The translations under genes were made by a program, and so were the position numbers. From Uloborus plumipes (taxonomy: Eukaryota; Arthropoda; Arachnida; Araneae; Uloboridae), in NCBI GenBank assembly GCA_038373865.1, contig JAXGGA010003378.1, positions 39,851 through 103,850 of the forward strand: a stretch of 64,000 bases of DNA. The letters run 5' to 3'. Position 1 is the first letter of the stretch. Each line of letters begins with the position of its first letter. Under the pieces are notes generated by a model. The model did not search any database. It saw only the letters and a list, made by a program, of their open reading frames with translations, and was not told where the DNA came from. Below, piece after piece: positions 31,251-44,062 of the stretch.

Positions 31251-34093
31251 ATCCTTAAAATAGTTTATTCAAAAAAAATTATTTTCCATGCATTCTTTAC
31301 GATGAACATTTTCCAACAAAGTTTGCTTACAGTAATTATCCAACAAAGTTACATTAGTAATAATTTCCCCGTATTCGCTAATTTTGATTTTTGAACTGCT
31401 CAAAATTGAGCAAAAATTGTTAAAATAAAAAGTGAAATATATGGGAATGGGGTTTCCGAAGAAAAACAAATTTTTTTCAAATCGGACTATTCACTGAAAA
31501 GTTAATTGGGGCGACAGGCTGTTTCAACGTTTCAATGTTGATCAAAAAATTGTTCAAACCCAAATTTTTAAATACAGAAATGAAGTGTCCTCGCAAGATC
31601 TTTCGAACAAAAAAAAAAGTTTGTTGAAATCGGACTCTTCATTCAAAAGTTATTTGGGGGGGGGGGGGGCAGATAGACCGACAGACACACATTTTCCTCA
31701 GCTCAAAACCCTACTTTTAACTGTTTTTTTTTTTTGGATTTGACGATATTTTTTAGAGGCTTTAAGCCAATTTTAATGCTCTTTTTGTCTTTCTTTTATT
31801 TCAACGAGAAAGTAGGTTAAAAATCGGATTTACTACCAAATGTTTAATTGAAGGAAATTAAAAAATACAATTGGCAGTATTAAATGCAGATAAAAGATTT
31901 TTTTTATTTTTAAATTAATTTTAGATAGTTTTTAACTATTATTATTATTAATGAATAAAGTGATTCTATATGAAACTTTTTTTTAAAACTAAAATCGGAA
32001 TTCTAATAGATTTTTTATATTTATTTATTTATTTATGTATTTATTATTGTATTTTACTTTATTTATTTATTTAATTTTTTTCAATGAAAAACATTTTTCA
32101 GTGATGTTGTTTTCGAGAAAATCTATTGAGTATAACCTCTGAGGTGAAATTATGGAGAAAACTTGCTCACACCTTAATACAAGAACAAAATTTTCCCATG
32201 AAGTGAAACTAGAAAGAAATTGCGTTTAAGTTTCTTCACAGCAACATCATAGACGGAAACTTGCATCCATAAGTCAAAATAGTAAACTTTTGTTCCCTTA
32301 CTTCATTGGAAATAAAAGGGAAAGTTCAGTTTCCCCATGGAAAAATTAGAGGATAAGAATTTTACTCCAATTTTCTCTACAGTCAAGATCTTATCCCAAA
32401 AGAAATTTTGTTTGCTATTATTCTCTTTTTGTTCAATAATAATTCATGTCATAAACTGTTCTCACTGTGCAGAGTGCAGACCCTCTATGAATGATACCTC
32501 CCCCCTGTCATAGCAGTCCATACATTTGTTATACGTTGACATATTCGTGACCACAGCAGATCTTTCATATTTATACACTGGGACACAAATAGGGACGTGA
32601 ATTCACGTCAAAGACAACCAGAAATGGAATTGGGCATGACATTAATTGCACGTCAGTGACGAATGTGCTAAAATACTATGATTGGCAGTATGACTTAAAA
32701 TTATAGGTTCTTCGGAATATTTACTCCCCCAAGCTGCGCTCTAGGCAAAAAAGCAATCAACAGAAAAAGTAGTGGTCATATACATAGCGCTTAAAATCCA
32801 GTTCTTTAACAGGTTGTTTTCCGATTATATTCTAAAATCTGCAAAAATTACAATGTGATGAATTAACACCGGATATCTTGGTCACGTTGCACGTATTTAC
32901 ATGCCTAAAATCAGTTTCATACGGTTGAGATTCAATAAGATATCCTAAAATAAAACCTGGACCGTTACATCCATCTCACGCGCGCTCACTTCACCAAGTT
33001 TTTTTTAATCACCCGATCACAAAAATGTTGAACTCTTCAGTTCACACTCGCTGCTACTCTCTCTACAGATTTATTTGACCTACTTCAGGTTGTGATTAAG
33101 TGTCGATTTAATACGGAGCCTCGATTTTTTTTCCGTCCGTCCGTCCCACTTTCGAAACAATGTTTCCTTATTACGATCGCTACTCCTGAGGTATCGTGTG
33201 ATACTTTTGACGAGGTTGATCATATCCAATTCCATAAAAAGCTCAATTTCAGGTTTTTATTTTCTCGCTTCTCCACCGCGGATGTCTTCTTCAGCTGAAT
33301 GGAGCTTTTGCTCGGATGACCTGAAGAGGGGCAAAATGCTCACAATGCCATCGTGAGGTTTCTTAGAGCTGTAGTCTCAGAGAAAGATTTTTCCCGAAGA
33401 AATTTTTAATATTTTTTCAGATTCGTACATTTAGTTATTATATAGAACATGAGAACAAGTGCATATTTTTATTTCGAGTATATACAAACACTATCTGTCG
33501 TTTAACATAATAATGAGTAGGGTCAGTTGGCATTAACGGAAACAGTATTTAAATATTTTAACTCTAAGGTATTCAATTCTCTTTAGAGTTGAGAGAAAAT
33601 TTTGTGCATTAGCCTCAAGACTACACCAAGAGTTGCTGTATGTGAAAAATTTAGGTATGCGACTATTTATTAAGAAATTAAATCCTGTTTAAATTTACCC
33701 CACCCCAGCGTGTTTCTATTTACAATGGCGTATTTGCAAGTTTTCAGGTATCCCTTTGTCGACCATAGGACTATGAAAAACATTTCTAATGCAATGTTCG
33801 AAACTTGGATACCTATGGTCATTGAAGCCCTTCGCAACGGCGATAATTGAGATAAGGTAAACCCGCCACTTAGACAATGTGGTGGATTAAAACCATGATT
33901 TTCTTCCCCATGAAGCTAATATAAGCAGATAACCATAACATACCAATCATTTTAGAGGCGTAAAAAGTTCTACAGCAAAGCTACTCAATCTGTTGCTAAT
34001 CTTAGGTTGCATGTGACCCTTAACCCTGCAAACTTAAACTGAAGTCATTCAAAAATAAGAATAAGTGTCGGATATAGCATCATACTCAGCGTA
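31251..34093. other. Unclassified AT-rich DNA
   Basis: No gene recognised. A G run at about 31658-31670 lies in wording (AAATCGGAC-TCTTCA-TTCAAAAGTTAT) that also occurs slightly changed at 31480-31505, suggesting a decayed dispersed repeat. From 31980 to 32080 the sequence is TTTA-rich. Confidence 0.4.
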
Positions 34094-34405
34094 TAAAAGG
34101 TGTGTCGATTAAATTCCAGGACTAAAGCTTACCACGGAATGAATAATAGAAAACGTGTAATAATCCTCAAAATAGTCATGTCCGCCAATGGCACACTTTT
34201 GTTCACGGTGGTACTAATTCTGCAAACACGCTTCGTTGTCCTCTAAAGGTATGCTTCGAAGTTAAATGGTTACGTTTTTCTTTGATTTTCCTGAAATCGA
34301 TGCCTTTTTCAAGTTTCTTCACATTTTCACTTTTGTGCACATTCCTACACAACACTTTCATTCGTCACCTACTCGTACAGTCCTGGAATTTAATAGACAC
34401 ACCCC
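34094..34405 (-). pseudogene. Internally deleted mariner element A (transposase C-terminus, minus strand)
   Basis: The left end GGTGTGTCGATTAAATTCCA and the right end TGGAATTTAATAGACACACC form terminal inverted repeats. On the minus strand the interior encodes the mariner-type tail, with residues LEDNEACLQN, a stop, then YHREQKCAIGG and DYFEDYY. This corresponds to the C-terminal end of mariner transposases; the catalytic core is deleted. Frame-breaking stops show it is dead. Confidence 0.75.
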
Positions 34406-34656
34406 ACAACTTGAGACTGCTCTGAAAGAGAATCGATTTCAGGAAGTAGAGGACAAAGAGAAAAACGTAACCGTTCAACCTCGAATCATATCTTCAGAGG
34501 ACTACGATGCCTGCTTCCAGAACTAGTACCACTGTGAACAAAAGTGGGAGAATGCCGGAGATGACTAATTTGAGGATTATTACGAATATGTTTGTTTTTT
34601 ATTATTTATTCTGTTGTACTAGTCCCGGTCCTGGAATTTAACAAGCACACCTTGTA
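34406..34656 (+). pseudogene. 5'-truncated mariner element B (transposase C-terminus, plus strand)
   Basis: The frame covering about 34411-34560 reads KENRFQEVEDKEKNVTVQ and SEDYDACFQN, then a stop, YHCEQKWENAG and FEDYYEY, the usual C-terminus of mariner transposases. It ends in the terminal repeat GTCCTGGAATTTAACAAGCA next to TA (34655-34656). It is inverted relative to element A, so the pair forms a large imperfect palindrome. No catalytic domain remains. Confidence 0.75.
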
Positions 34657-34712
34657 TCTTATTGCACATAGATTAGTTAAATAATAAATTGAATCAAGCT
34701 GCAGTCTTATTT

Positions 34713-34926
34713 GTACTTTCTGTTTGCGTATTGTGCGCCTGGCAGCCACGGATGCTTCCATTTGAAAAAGAGGAGATAGGTTCAGGATGCGCACTTCCCG
34801 ATGCCTTCAATTTTTGTTCGCTTGCTACTTCCTCGTTGCATTGCCCCCCTACTTCGACACAGTCAGAAGAGACTTGGCGCGTGCGCAGATGCGACGGAGG
34901 TTTCGCGAAAAAATGTTAGACAGTAC
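34713..34926 (+). mobile_element. ~215-bp MITE family, copy 1
   Basis: It shares GTACT-TCTGTTTGCG, GTGCGCCTGGCAGCCACG, AAGAGGAGATAGG, CCCGATGCCTTC, GCTACTTCCTCGTTGCAT and GCGCAGATGCGACGGAGG with copies at 44535-44749 (inverted) and 47247-47462. The ends carry inverted GTACTGTCT/AGACAGTAC. Small frames across the copies differ in phase, so it is treated as noncoding. No target duplication could be fixed. Confidence 0.85.
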
Positions 34927-35430
34927 TGTTAACTACTATTTTCCTTTATAGACTTCTTCTATCCATATTCTGAACGCATTTTAGTTAGTTTTAAAAAATG
35001 CGAACGTATGCTTCAGACAACCTAATCGAGACTGTGCAGCATTGCTTCGCGCAAATTCCTCCAAAGTAGCTCCTAATGATTCGAAACTATCCTGACAAAC
35101 TGATATTGTGCGGAGGTTTCACTCGAGATTCAGTAGTCCCTCTCGATTGGACAGCAATAGTTACTTATAAAGGGGATAGAGCTGGCATGTGATCCCATTC
35201 TGCAGCTAATGAATGGATGGAATACGGTCACAGTGAATGTCCGTCCAGAGAGAGAGAGTGCTCATCTGGTCCTGATAGATTGGTCAGGTCACGGAACCTG
35301 TCCGGATGTGTCCGGCTCGGCGACAGTTAAGCCTTATCCATCAGCAGGACGCCGCTAATTGAGTTTTAACCGTCATGAATTACAAGGGGCTCTTCGCAGC
35401 TCCAAACTCTCTCTCTGTCTTCTATGTGGC
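34927..35430. other. Island with GC-richer unique sequence
   Basis: From about 35100 to 35420 the DNA is balanced in composition and non-repetitive, with a short (GA)n at 35249-35259. Motifs include GATAGATTGGTCAGGTCAC, CGCTAATTGAG and CATGAATTAC (homeodomain-like and nuclear-receptor-half-site-like). No open frame with a domain is present. Regulatory candidate by inference only. Confidence 0.35.
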
Positions 35431-35823
35431 AGATAGACTATACTTTATCGACTGATTAGATGAGCTGGAATAAATATCAAGGAGGCAAGGAGTAAAATGC
35501 CTCTTGTTGTGTTCGAGGGCTTTTGAAAAGCTTTCAGAAATTAATTTATTCCAACCATACTATTAATGAGGCAATTTCTCTAATTCAGAAGCAGACTAAC
35601 GTAAGTCCATTTTCGCTTCTTTTCAGGAGAGGGCGGAAACGATTGTTGGATGAATGCAAAGGATGAGACTCGAGCTCTTTTCACGCTGCTAAATAAATGA
35701 TGGAATTTATGAAAAGAATTACGTTCTCATGAGTCGATACAGAATAAGACTCTACATACAATGCAGTGATAAAGCGAAAATCGCCATTTTGGACTTGGGT
35801 CGTTACAGATATATCACTAATAT

Positions 35824-36781
35824 ATGGGTCATTCCAACGAAAATGGTACAAATCATGTCCGAGACTTAGAATTTTTTTAAAATCAATTTTAATAACTACC
35901 ACCCATTAAGTGTATTTTTTGTTGGTTCTCCATTTAATTTTGTGCCATCAAGTATCAATTAATTAGGTATAATCCATTTAGAAATGACACAAAAAATTTA
36001 TCTTTGTCAGAAGAAGAAGAAAATGACGTGTCCCAGCTTCAAATTTTAGCTAGAATTTTAAATGTGATTTAAAATTAAATTGAAATGTAACAACAAAATA
36101 AATGACCCTGCACTGCACAAAAGATGCTTCTGACACCATTTCTGCAGATTATTGCGCAAATGAAAAAAAATTTCCCCAAAAAACACTATTATTTATCCAT
36201 GACCCTAGATTTTCTATGTTTCGAATTGTCCACTCTGTTATATGCCTTTTGGAAATAAAATAAACAATAGCATTCAATCTGATATTTTTTTTTAAATATA
36301 GGCAGTATAACTGCCGTGAATAGCTTGCTACATTAAATTATGTAATCAACAACCAGGGTGAGCCTAATTCTTTTCTTATGGTTGTTAATTTGAACTGTTG
36401 GATGTTCAATCTGTTAGAGCCGATTTCATGATGAAAAAAATAGATTTTTTCTTGAAATTGCAAACAAACTTACAGTTTTAGGCTGTTGATTCCACTTTAT
36501 GCTTGTTCTGTGATTCCAACTTTTCTTTGTGATTATACAGATATTTTTAAAGGCTTATTTGTCCACTCTGTTATATGTCCACTCTGTTAAACAAAGTGAT
36601 CAAAATATTTAAAATCCTTTCATAAATGAGTCATGTACTAGTTATTTACACTTCATAATACACAAATAAATAGAAACTCAATTAAAAAAAATATGATTAG
36701 TTGGTGGAAATTATTTAAATTGATAATCTTAAGTAAAGAGTTTCAGACATGATTTGTACCATTTCCGTCGGAATGACCCAT
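35824..36781. mobile_element. 958-bp TIR element (copy A)
   Basis: The terminal inverted repeats are about 38 bases: ATGGGTCATTCCAACGAAAA then TGGTACAAATCATGTC at the left and the near-exact complement at the right (two mismatches). The flanks are TA-rich (TATATGGG...CCCATATA), compatible with a TA target. It holds three TCCACTCTGTTA motifs at about 36227, 36558 and 36577 and no coding sequence. A diverged copy lies at 12421-13581. Confidence 0.85.
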
Positions 36782-37518
36782 ATATTAAATCCCAGATTTT
36801 GTTTTCAGTCGGGTCCGTGATAAAACCGTACCAAGCGGGAAAGCGCTAAATCGAGGGTAGGGTTAATAATCTTATCATATTGTTTAGAAATGTACACTTT
36901 TTTTCTTTTTGGTATAATTTCTTTCATAATTTGTTACATACTAATAAATTTTGAAAATTTGCTTTTTGGTCTCTATTCTCCAGAAAAAAAAAGTTTTTGA
37001 GCGTTTATGCTTTAAATCACTTGATCAGCAGTGTGCAAATTTTTTCTTCATCTTCATCATTTCATTACTATATTATCAGAAGCGAGAATTGGATCTAACA
37101 TTAAGAGAATTCGCGATATGACAGAAGACGATACACGTGACATCGACATCTAGAAAAATTGCAAAAAGAAGAGTGTCAGCAGCTTAGGTCCCCACTTGCT
37201 GTGGAGTAAAATCCGATTGGATGATCGAAGGAAATTTCTCATACTTAAGACCGTAAGACAGAACAAAACAGCTATGAAACTAATTAATCTTGAAAATAAT
37301 TATCTTTAAAAAAAAGTTGAAATACGATTTTGCTCTTTTTACCGAGGAACGTATTAAGCTGACTCCTTGAAAAAAGGAAACGTAAAATCTGGAATCTCAT
37401 GAAATTATAACTAGAGCGTTTTTAAGGTACCAGCAGAAAATGATGTCGGAAGCGGAATAACGTACGAAACGGGCATCTTAAAATCATTGGGTCCACTGTG
37501 CTTGTATATATATCTATA

Positions 37519-37574
<56 letters not shown>

Positions 37575-38659
37575 CACAAAGTAATAGATAGAGCTGGATG
37601 GAGTGAACTAGTAAACTTCTTAATATTGAAACATCAAAGAGAAATAATTAGATCTTGAGCCGTGATACATTTTATATGAAATTGGAAATATTTTTTCCCT
37701 GAAAACCAGTAGTCATTCATGGTATTTTTGAGCCAGTTTGGATAACTTTGCGCCACTTCTATTTTTTTTTTTTTTTTTTATTTCAAAGTCAAATAAACTA
37801 AAAAATATGAAGATCCTGAGATACGTTTTAAGAGTTGTGTAAGTAAAACAGATAAAGAAATAAGTACAAAGTTGTTTTCATTGAACACACTATATTAATG
37901 AACACACGAATATATACATGTTCAAATTAAATAGTGATGAATGCAGTCTAAAAGTTTATCAGTCAGCCTAAGGAGCTCTAAATGTCTGTCATCCTGTAAC
38001 TTGTTTTGCTTGATAATTTTCATTTAGTGCTCCAGGTTTATGACACGTGTAAACTTTTTATTCTCAACGCGAAAGCAACCATTAGAAGAGTGAACTATGT
38101 AGCTGGATATTATCTTGCTGAAAATTTGCCTCAGGATAACAATCGACGAATAGTCATGCAAGTGTACGTCATATCATCTAAAATACTTGACCGGCTATGA
38201 CAAAAGGGCTTTCGCAGCCGATGGCACTCTGTAATGACAATAGGAGTACTAGCCGTGTGGCTCAGTAAAATCAAGTTAGCTTTAGGTCTCTGCCCCTGAC
38301 AACCTCCACACATGAATTCAATGGTCATCTGCTTCAAGACTAAAATGAGATTCGTTGCTAATCATTATATCAATGCCATGCCAGTCCTCTTGTTTCTATC
38401 ATGCTCGATAACACCACCCAGTCTAAAACACTCTAGTAGATGCATCCTGTGAAGAGAAGAGACTGTCTCCGACAAGTAGAAGGGAAGGTCGTGAAGAGGT
38501 TGTCTCCCATTGGATTACCAACAATGAGGTCAAAAGGCGAGTGATACACCAAAAAAGTGGAGAGTCGAAATAGATGTGGGTGTTCGGGTGAGGAGATTAG
38601 ACGTGGCAACTTAAAAGCTATTTTTTTTAATTTAATATAGCATTCCATATTGGACTAAG
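36782..38659. other. Unclassified DNA
   Basis: AT-rich, without coding evidence. The interval 38000-38600 is less AT-biased; its 60-70 codon frames on both strands show no domain. The TA microsatellite at 37504 is annotated separately. Confidence 0.4.
37504..37572. repeat. (TA)n microsatellite with interruptions
   Basis: TA repeats with TC and CA interruptions, followed by ACACACAC. Seen directly. Confidence 0.95.
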
Positions 38660-38860
38660 TGAACTTACCATCGTTCAACAATTGCCATTAATCATTGAGC
38701 AGATTCAACGTTGCTCAGCAATTGGCATTAATTATCGAACAAAACTTATTTGCGATTTTTCACTAATTAGCATTAATTGCTGAGCAATTGACTTGCAAAT
38801 GATCATCTTATTAATTGTTTAGCAATTTGCATTAAATGTTGAACAACTTGCTGGATTCGT
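38660..38860. repeat. Four-fold repeat of GCAATTxGCATTAAT motif
   Basis: The motif AGCAATT-GCATTAAT-TTGAACAA recurs four times at about 40-60 base spacing (near 38676, 38715, 38770 and 38818) with the flanking TTGCTCAGCAATT/AATTGCTGAGCAATT palindrome in both orientations. It is a compact, self-complementary local array of unknown origin. Confidence 0.7.
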
Positions 38861-40379
38861 CGCAAAAAATGTCTTCAAAGCTTTAACGGTTGGTAAAATC
38901 ACACTATCCATTTTCATTTTTTTTTTTTACTACACAATGTTTAAACATTTGTGTAAATTTGAGTATTTTTTAGTTTTGTGAAAGTCACCCTTGTCAAATT
39001 CCTTTGCCTCAAAAATAATTTCTAGTTCTCCCTTTGCCTTCACAGACCGATACAGTAGATTTGCTAAAATGGTTTTATGTTACCTACAGTCAAACACATT
39101 TTCATTTATAAATTTTCAATGTTTTTACAGCAGCTAATTTGCCTATCAAAAGACCTTTTGACCCTTTATGCCCTGACGGGACTTAGAAGTCCCGCTTATA
39201 GTAACTTAGTATTATGAATCCCAAATGGTTGGAATCATACTGAAGCTTTTGAGTACCACTCCTTGTACTTCGCTGAGAGGCCCAGACATGCCCGTCATTT
39301 AGGGGGGTCCTGACTTTGAGAAATCAATGTATTTACATATAAGTGAGAGTGGGTTTTTATGTTTTCCGATGAAATTGCATTGTGTTTGGATCCTTTGCCC
39401 CCCCCCCCCTGGAAGAACTTGAAATGACGGCCCTGCCCACAGATGGTACCTGGCGATCGAAAACAGTTTTCTTGGGGGCCCAAAGACGTAGGGGACGTTA
39501 GACCTCAAAAATTTCAAAAACTTTTTTGTCGGTAAAAATGTTTTTTGATGCACTTGCAACTCAAAAAAACAAAAGAACAAAAAAAAAAAAAAAATGCAAA
39601 AATTCATTGTTAAGTTAATTTGGGACATAAAGGGTTAATTCTGCTGCATGTAGGTTCCTTGTTGCGCTCACCTAATTAAAGCCTTTTTGTTAATTTTTTT
39701 CTTCTGTATTGGCTACAGTTCAATCTCCTCTCTCTTTCTCTCTTTTAAAGAAACTAAAAATTACCCTACTTTTGAGTAGGGTGAACTTTTCAATGTTTTT
39801 TTTTTTAATTTTATTTTATCGTAATTAGTATTTCACAATAGTCTATACATGTTGCTGTGCTGCTAAATAAATATTGAAGCTTACTCGTTATTGGTTGTCA
39901 TACAAAGATAAACGCAAGTAGACGAGCTACTCAAAACGATGCTATTCAAGCACGATACCCTTCGAATTTGAGTAAATTAATGAAAAAAATATTCATACTT
40001 CCATCGGATCTGCACTGTTCGAATGAAATATTTGGAGACAATGGGATTTACTTCAATATTTTTTAGGATGAAAAAAGAAGGAAAAAAATGATGCAGTAAA
40101 TAATCTTATTGAAAAGAAGAAAAATGAATCCATCGCTGCAAAACCTCATTGAAAAGCAGAAAGAGCATTTTCACTCTAACTAATCTTATCGGAAAGTTGA
40201 AAGACGGATTCATACTACTGAAATCCTTAAGACGGATTAATTTCGTTCTTTTGTTGGCTCAGGCCAAGAAAACAAAGGAAGCAATCGCGCCAAATTATTT
40301 GCAATAAATCCCCTAATTTTTTTCCTCTCGGAAAAATCTAACTCATCCAAACCCATATACGTCTTTCATATTTACGACA
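38861..40379. other. Unclassified DNA around a small hAT MITE
   Basis: AT-rich, no coding evidence. TGCCCTGACGGGAC and GACTTAGAAGTC at about 39169-39193 form short palindromes. The short element at 39287-39435 is annotated separately. Confidence 0.4.
39287..39435. mobile_element. 149-bp hAT-like MITE
   Basis: The left end CATGCCCGTCATTTAGGGGG and the right end read inverted, CAGGGCCGTCATTTC, are similar terminal repeats of hAT style. A poly-C block sits inside. The 8-bp flanks GGCCCAGA and CCCACAGA match at five positions, compatible with an eroded hAT duplication. Confidence 0.55.
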
Positions 40380-40620
40380 AGCGATGCCAAAAGGAACGAG
40401 AAGGATAGACAGAAGAGAAAGCGGGGGATGGAATGAGAGGAATAGTGAGAAGGAAGATAGTGCCGTTGACTTTATCACTGGCCAATAATTACCGTGACAA
40501 GAACGGTGCTCGGCTCCGAATTATGCATTGGGGAATCGGCTCTGTGATGAGTTGACGAGGGATCAAGGGTTGCTACAGTGAGGCGGATTTGGCACTATTA
40601 TGGCTTTTGTGGGGCAGAGT
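40380..40620. other. Island of balanced composition
   Basis: Unique sequence including CCAATAATTACCGTGAC, CCGAATTATGCATTGGG (POU/homeodomain-like) and GGATCAAGGGTTGC. It differs sharply in composition from its surroundings. No coding frame. A regulatory role is inferred only. Confidence 0.35.
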
Positions 40621-43382
40621 TGGCGGTTTGTAATTTTTGGGTGGAAAGAAATGAAGAGTTTTTTTTTTCCGATTCTTCGCCATAGCACTCTTGAAAAGTG
40701 CTGCTGTTAGTCGGATTTTTCCACTGAAACTTTTGTTCGACGACCACAGTTTAACATCCAGTAGTCATTTTTAATGCCAAACTTTTTTAAAAATAAATTT
40801 TGATGATCGTAGTTTTACACTTTTGCTTGCTTTATGTGGGGGATTGTGGAGAAAAGAGAAATAGTTAAGATAGCTAACCCTTTTCAAAATAAACAAATTG
40901 GAAATTATTTCTAAAAATTACCAGGCATAAGGGGAGAACAATGTATTTAAATAAAACTTGCATTGAAACATTTTTTTGTTAAATTTTTCTTTTGGCAGTA
41001 AATTTGTACCTTCAAAATTTTTTTTAAGAAGCTTTTTTTTCATTTGGTAAAGTGGAAAATGAAATATTTTCTTCGCGACCATTAAAAATATTGTTGATCC
41101 AATGAATGAGTAAATAAAAGAATGAATAAAACAAAGGAAACGATAATGATATAGTAAACAAACAAATTAATTAGTGTGTGTGGAAAAAGGAAATGAGTGA
41201 ATAAAATAGTTAAGTAATAAGAAAATAAGGGAATCAGTTAAGTAATAAATGAGTACGTAAGTGATTTAATAAATAATTGTAAGTAAACGAAATGAACTAT
41301 TTCTCACGGTCCCGCATGCGCTTGAATAATTGTGAAAAACATTCAAAATAAAATAGCTTAATATGAAATAAATGACTACTGCACCAAAAATTAGTAGGTC
41401 TCAGTTAAGGAATAAGAAAAAGAATGGATTATTCAAATCTAAGAAATTTTTATACTTTCGTAGCTGCTGCTGTCTAAAATTAGCAAATGAAATGAGCAAA
41501 AATGCAAAGCAGAAAAAAAAAGGGTTTGAGAGGGAAGAACGAACATTTCGAACAGTCCACTACTTCACTGCATGTTCCAGACTGAGGCAGGAAAAACTGA
41601 TTTACAGAGACGGTTGATAAAAAAGCATGGCAACTAATACGGAGTTAAACTAAATATCGCCAATATTCCTAAGTCATTTGGCATCTCATTTTGGCTCCAG
41701 ATTTAGCGAGATATGACCGTTTGTCATCATATTTGAACTATCCGTTTGCGTTGATTCCTTGAATACGTTTAGTGTTGAAATTTAACCCACAACGAACCTG
41801 CGTCTTGAAATTAAAAAAAAATTTTCATAATCATGGGCAGTGATACTTTTGAACTTCTACCAAGAAAATTGATAAACGTTCAGAAAAATTGCAGGGGGAA
41901 TAATTTAGATACATCACGAAAGATGTTTTCTCTTTTTAGTAATCTGTTTGTTTACTCCTCGTGCACTGAACACATCACTTCTTATTTCACCGATTATTTC
42001 AGTTTGGCTATTTCTGAGTTAAAAAGGATATTTACGGATTGACAGTACGCTTCACGAAAAAAAAAACTAGTCAAAACTCATACAGATTAGTACATTGAAA
42101 ATTTAGACTAAAAGGTTGAAATTTGAGAGGGAAACGTTTCTGGAATACTGTACATTTACTTCGCATGAGTAATTAAAAATATTCAAGTTTAAAAGAATTG
42201 TTAAATGAAGTTTGATCCTGCGTAATATGTAGTAACAATTTTAATGCAAAAGCATTTTTTCCAGGGGGAAAATGAGAAACATTAATACGAAATTTTATAT
42301 TGACCGTTAAAGGCAAAATTGAAAAATGGAATTCAGAAAATTCCTTGAAATAAAACTTTTAAACATCAAACATTCGAGCCTTGACTTTTGAGCTCTTAAA
42401 CCTATTGAGGTATATTCCTTGGGTAACAAAGCAACCGACTGCGCTTTCTATGCCATAGCATAAGTAATAGAATCTTACTTCCTTAAAAACAAAAAATGCA
42501 TTGAAAAAGTTCTTATATTGCTTATAGTAATTATTCATGCCTTTGCTCCTGGTATAAATAATCTGGAGATTTAAAAATAAATTATTTGTATGCATTTTTA
42601 AAAAGATCAAATCATTTAAAAATACTCATACTAGGTCACATTCAAAATAATAATAATAACACTCATTTTCGCGAAAAATGCCACATACATTAAATCTTCT
42701 AAGAAGTTAAAAATAACCACACTGAGATAAAGGTTAATGAGTAATCTACCTGTCTCCAATCCCGTACTAAGTATTTTAGAAAAATTGTTTAAACCAGGTT
42801 GGAACAAAAACTTACCACGAAATGTCAAAGTTTTTATTGAATATTTATGTTTTCACCACTTGCCGCGTAAATTTTGAGTTACAACACGGAGAAGACAGGC
42901 ATAGTTAGACAAATGATGACTTAAAAATTAATACTTCTCTTGAAAAGTGAATAATATTATATAAATATTTAAAAATTACTCGAGAAAAACATTTTGCTAA
43001 CTTTTTTGACGAATGTATAACTTGAGTGGAGACCATATGAGGTCTCTTACGTTTCTAAGATATTCGTAATCCAAATCACAGTACGTGCATTAATTTATAT
43101 TTCAACGTATTTTTGTTTCGTTCTTTTTACTGTCAGGTAGGCCGATGGGCTGTACTCTTTATCCTTTAAATTATAACCTTAGGGAGAATCATCCATAAAC
43201 CCGAAGTACAAAGAAATCCGTTACCAGGCTACGAAAATTACCAATCAGTTTCGCATCAACCCAGCATATCGTCGGCACCATACTAAACTAACGAATGTAA
43301 AAATTCGCGTTTTTCAAGTTCAAATTTTACAAATAGTTAAATTTAAAATGATACCTTCGAACGATAGTTTTGTACTTAAAGA
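40621..43382. other. Unclassified AT-rich DNA
   Basis: No gene or complete element recognised. The 41090-41290 stretch is rich in GAATGAATAAA/TAAGTAA repeats. Short frames of 60-80 codons show no domains. Confidence 0.4.
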
Positions 43383-44062
43383 CATCTATCTACTTATATT
43401 AAAAACTGAGTATCTTTCTCACTATCTTTCTTTCTAACTATCTTTCTATCTTTCTATGTCACGCTTCTTTCTCCTGAACGCCAATGAACTGAAAGTCGAA
43501 CCAGGTACCGATAGATAGGTAATTTTTCAAGCTTCTTTAGTTTCAATTGATATAATTATACGATTTTAATTAGCGAAGATATCAATTAATAAGTAGTCAA
43601 ATTTAAAGCGATTAAGCCTAATAAATGATTAAATATGAAATCCATTCTTGCAAACCGTCGTTGCTATGAAACGGTGATAACAATGATAATGAGAATTTTG
43701 AATGAAGGCTTAACTAAATCAAACACGAAACTCATAAGCGGACCACTTACGTAGAATTTTTATCGCTAGCTACTGGTAATATTTTGAAACATTTATTTGT
43801 TGAAGAGCCATCTACTTATATTAAAAACTGAGTATCTATGTCTGCTTTTTTTCTTTGAGCGACCTGAACTTACTGAAACTTTCCTCACCATCTTGAAGGC
43901 GTGAAGCATCTCAATAATTCGAATGATTTTTTTATATAGGAAAAAAGTAAAGGCGTGAAGCGCCTGTAAGCGAGCCGCCTTGGCGGGGAGTAGTTTCTTT
44001 AAATTTTTTTCTCACTACTTTCAGGGCACGAAGTGCCCGTGCAACGCCGGGCCACGTGCGTG
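43383..44062 (+). mobile_element. Two Helitron-like repeat fragments in tandem
   Basis: ATCTACTTATATTAAAAACT followed by GAGTATCT occurs at about 43386 and again at about 43810, marking two 5' ends in the same orientation. The second copy runs to a GC-rich 3' region with stems GGCACGAAGTGCC and CCACGTGCGTGG (ending near 44062), like the 3' hairpins of Helitron/Helentron-type elements. The final CTAGT is not preserved here. No coding sequence. Confidence 0.55.

Noticed and set aside
34266..34526. Single 86-codon gene
   Set aside because: The frame crosses the junction of two inverted mariner fragments; only its second half is transposase-derived.
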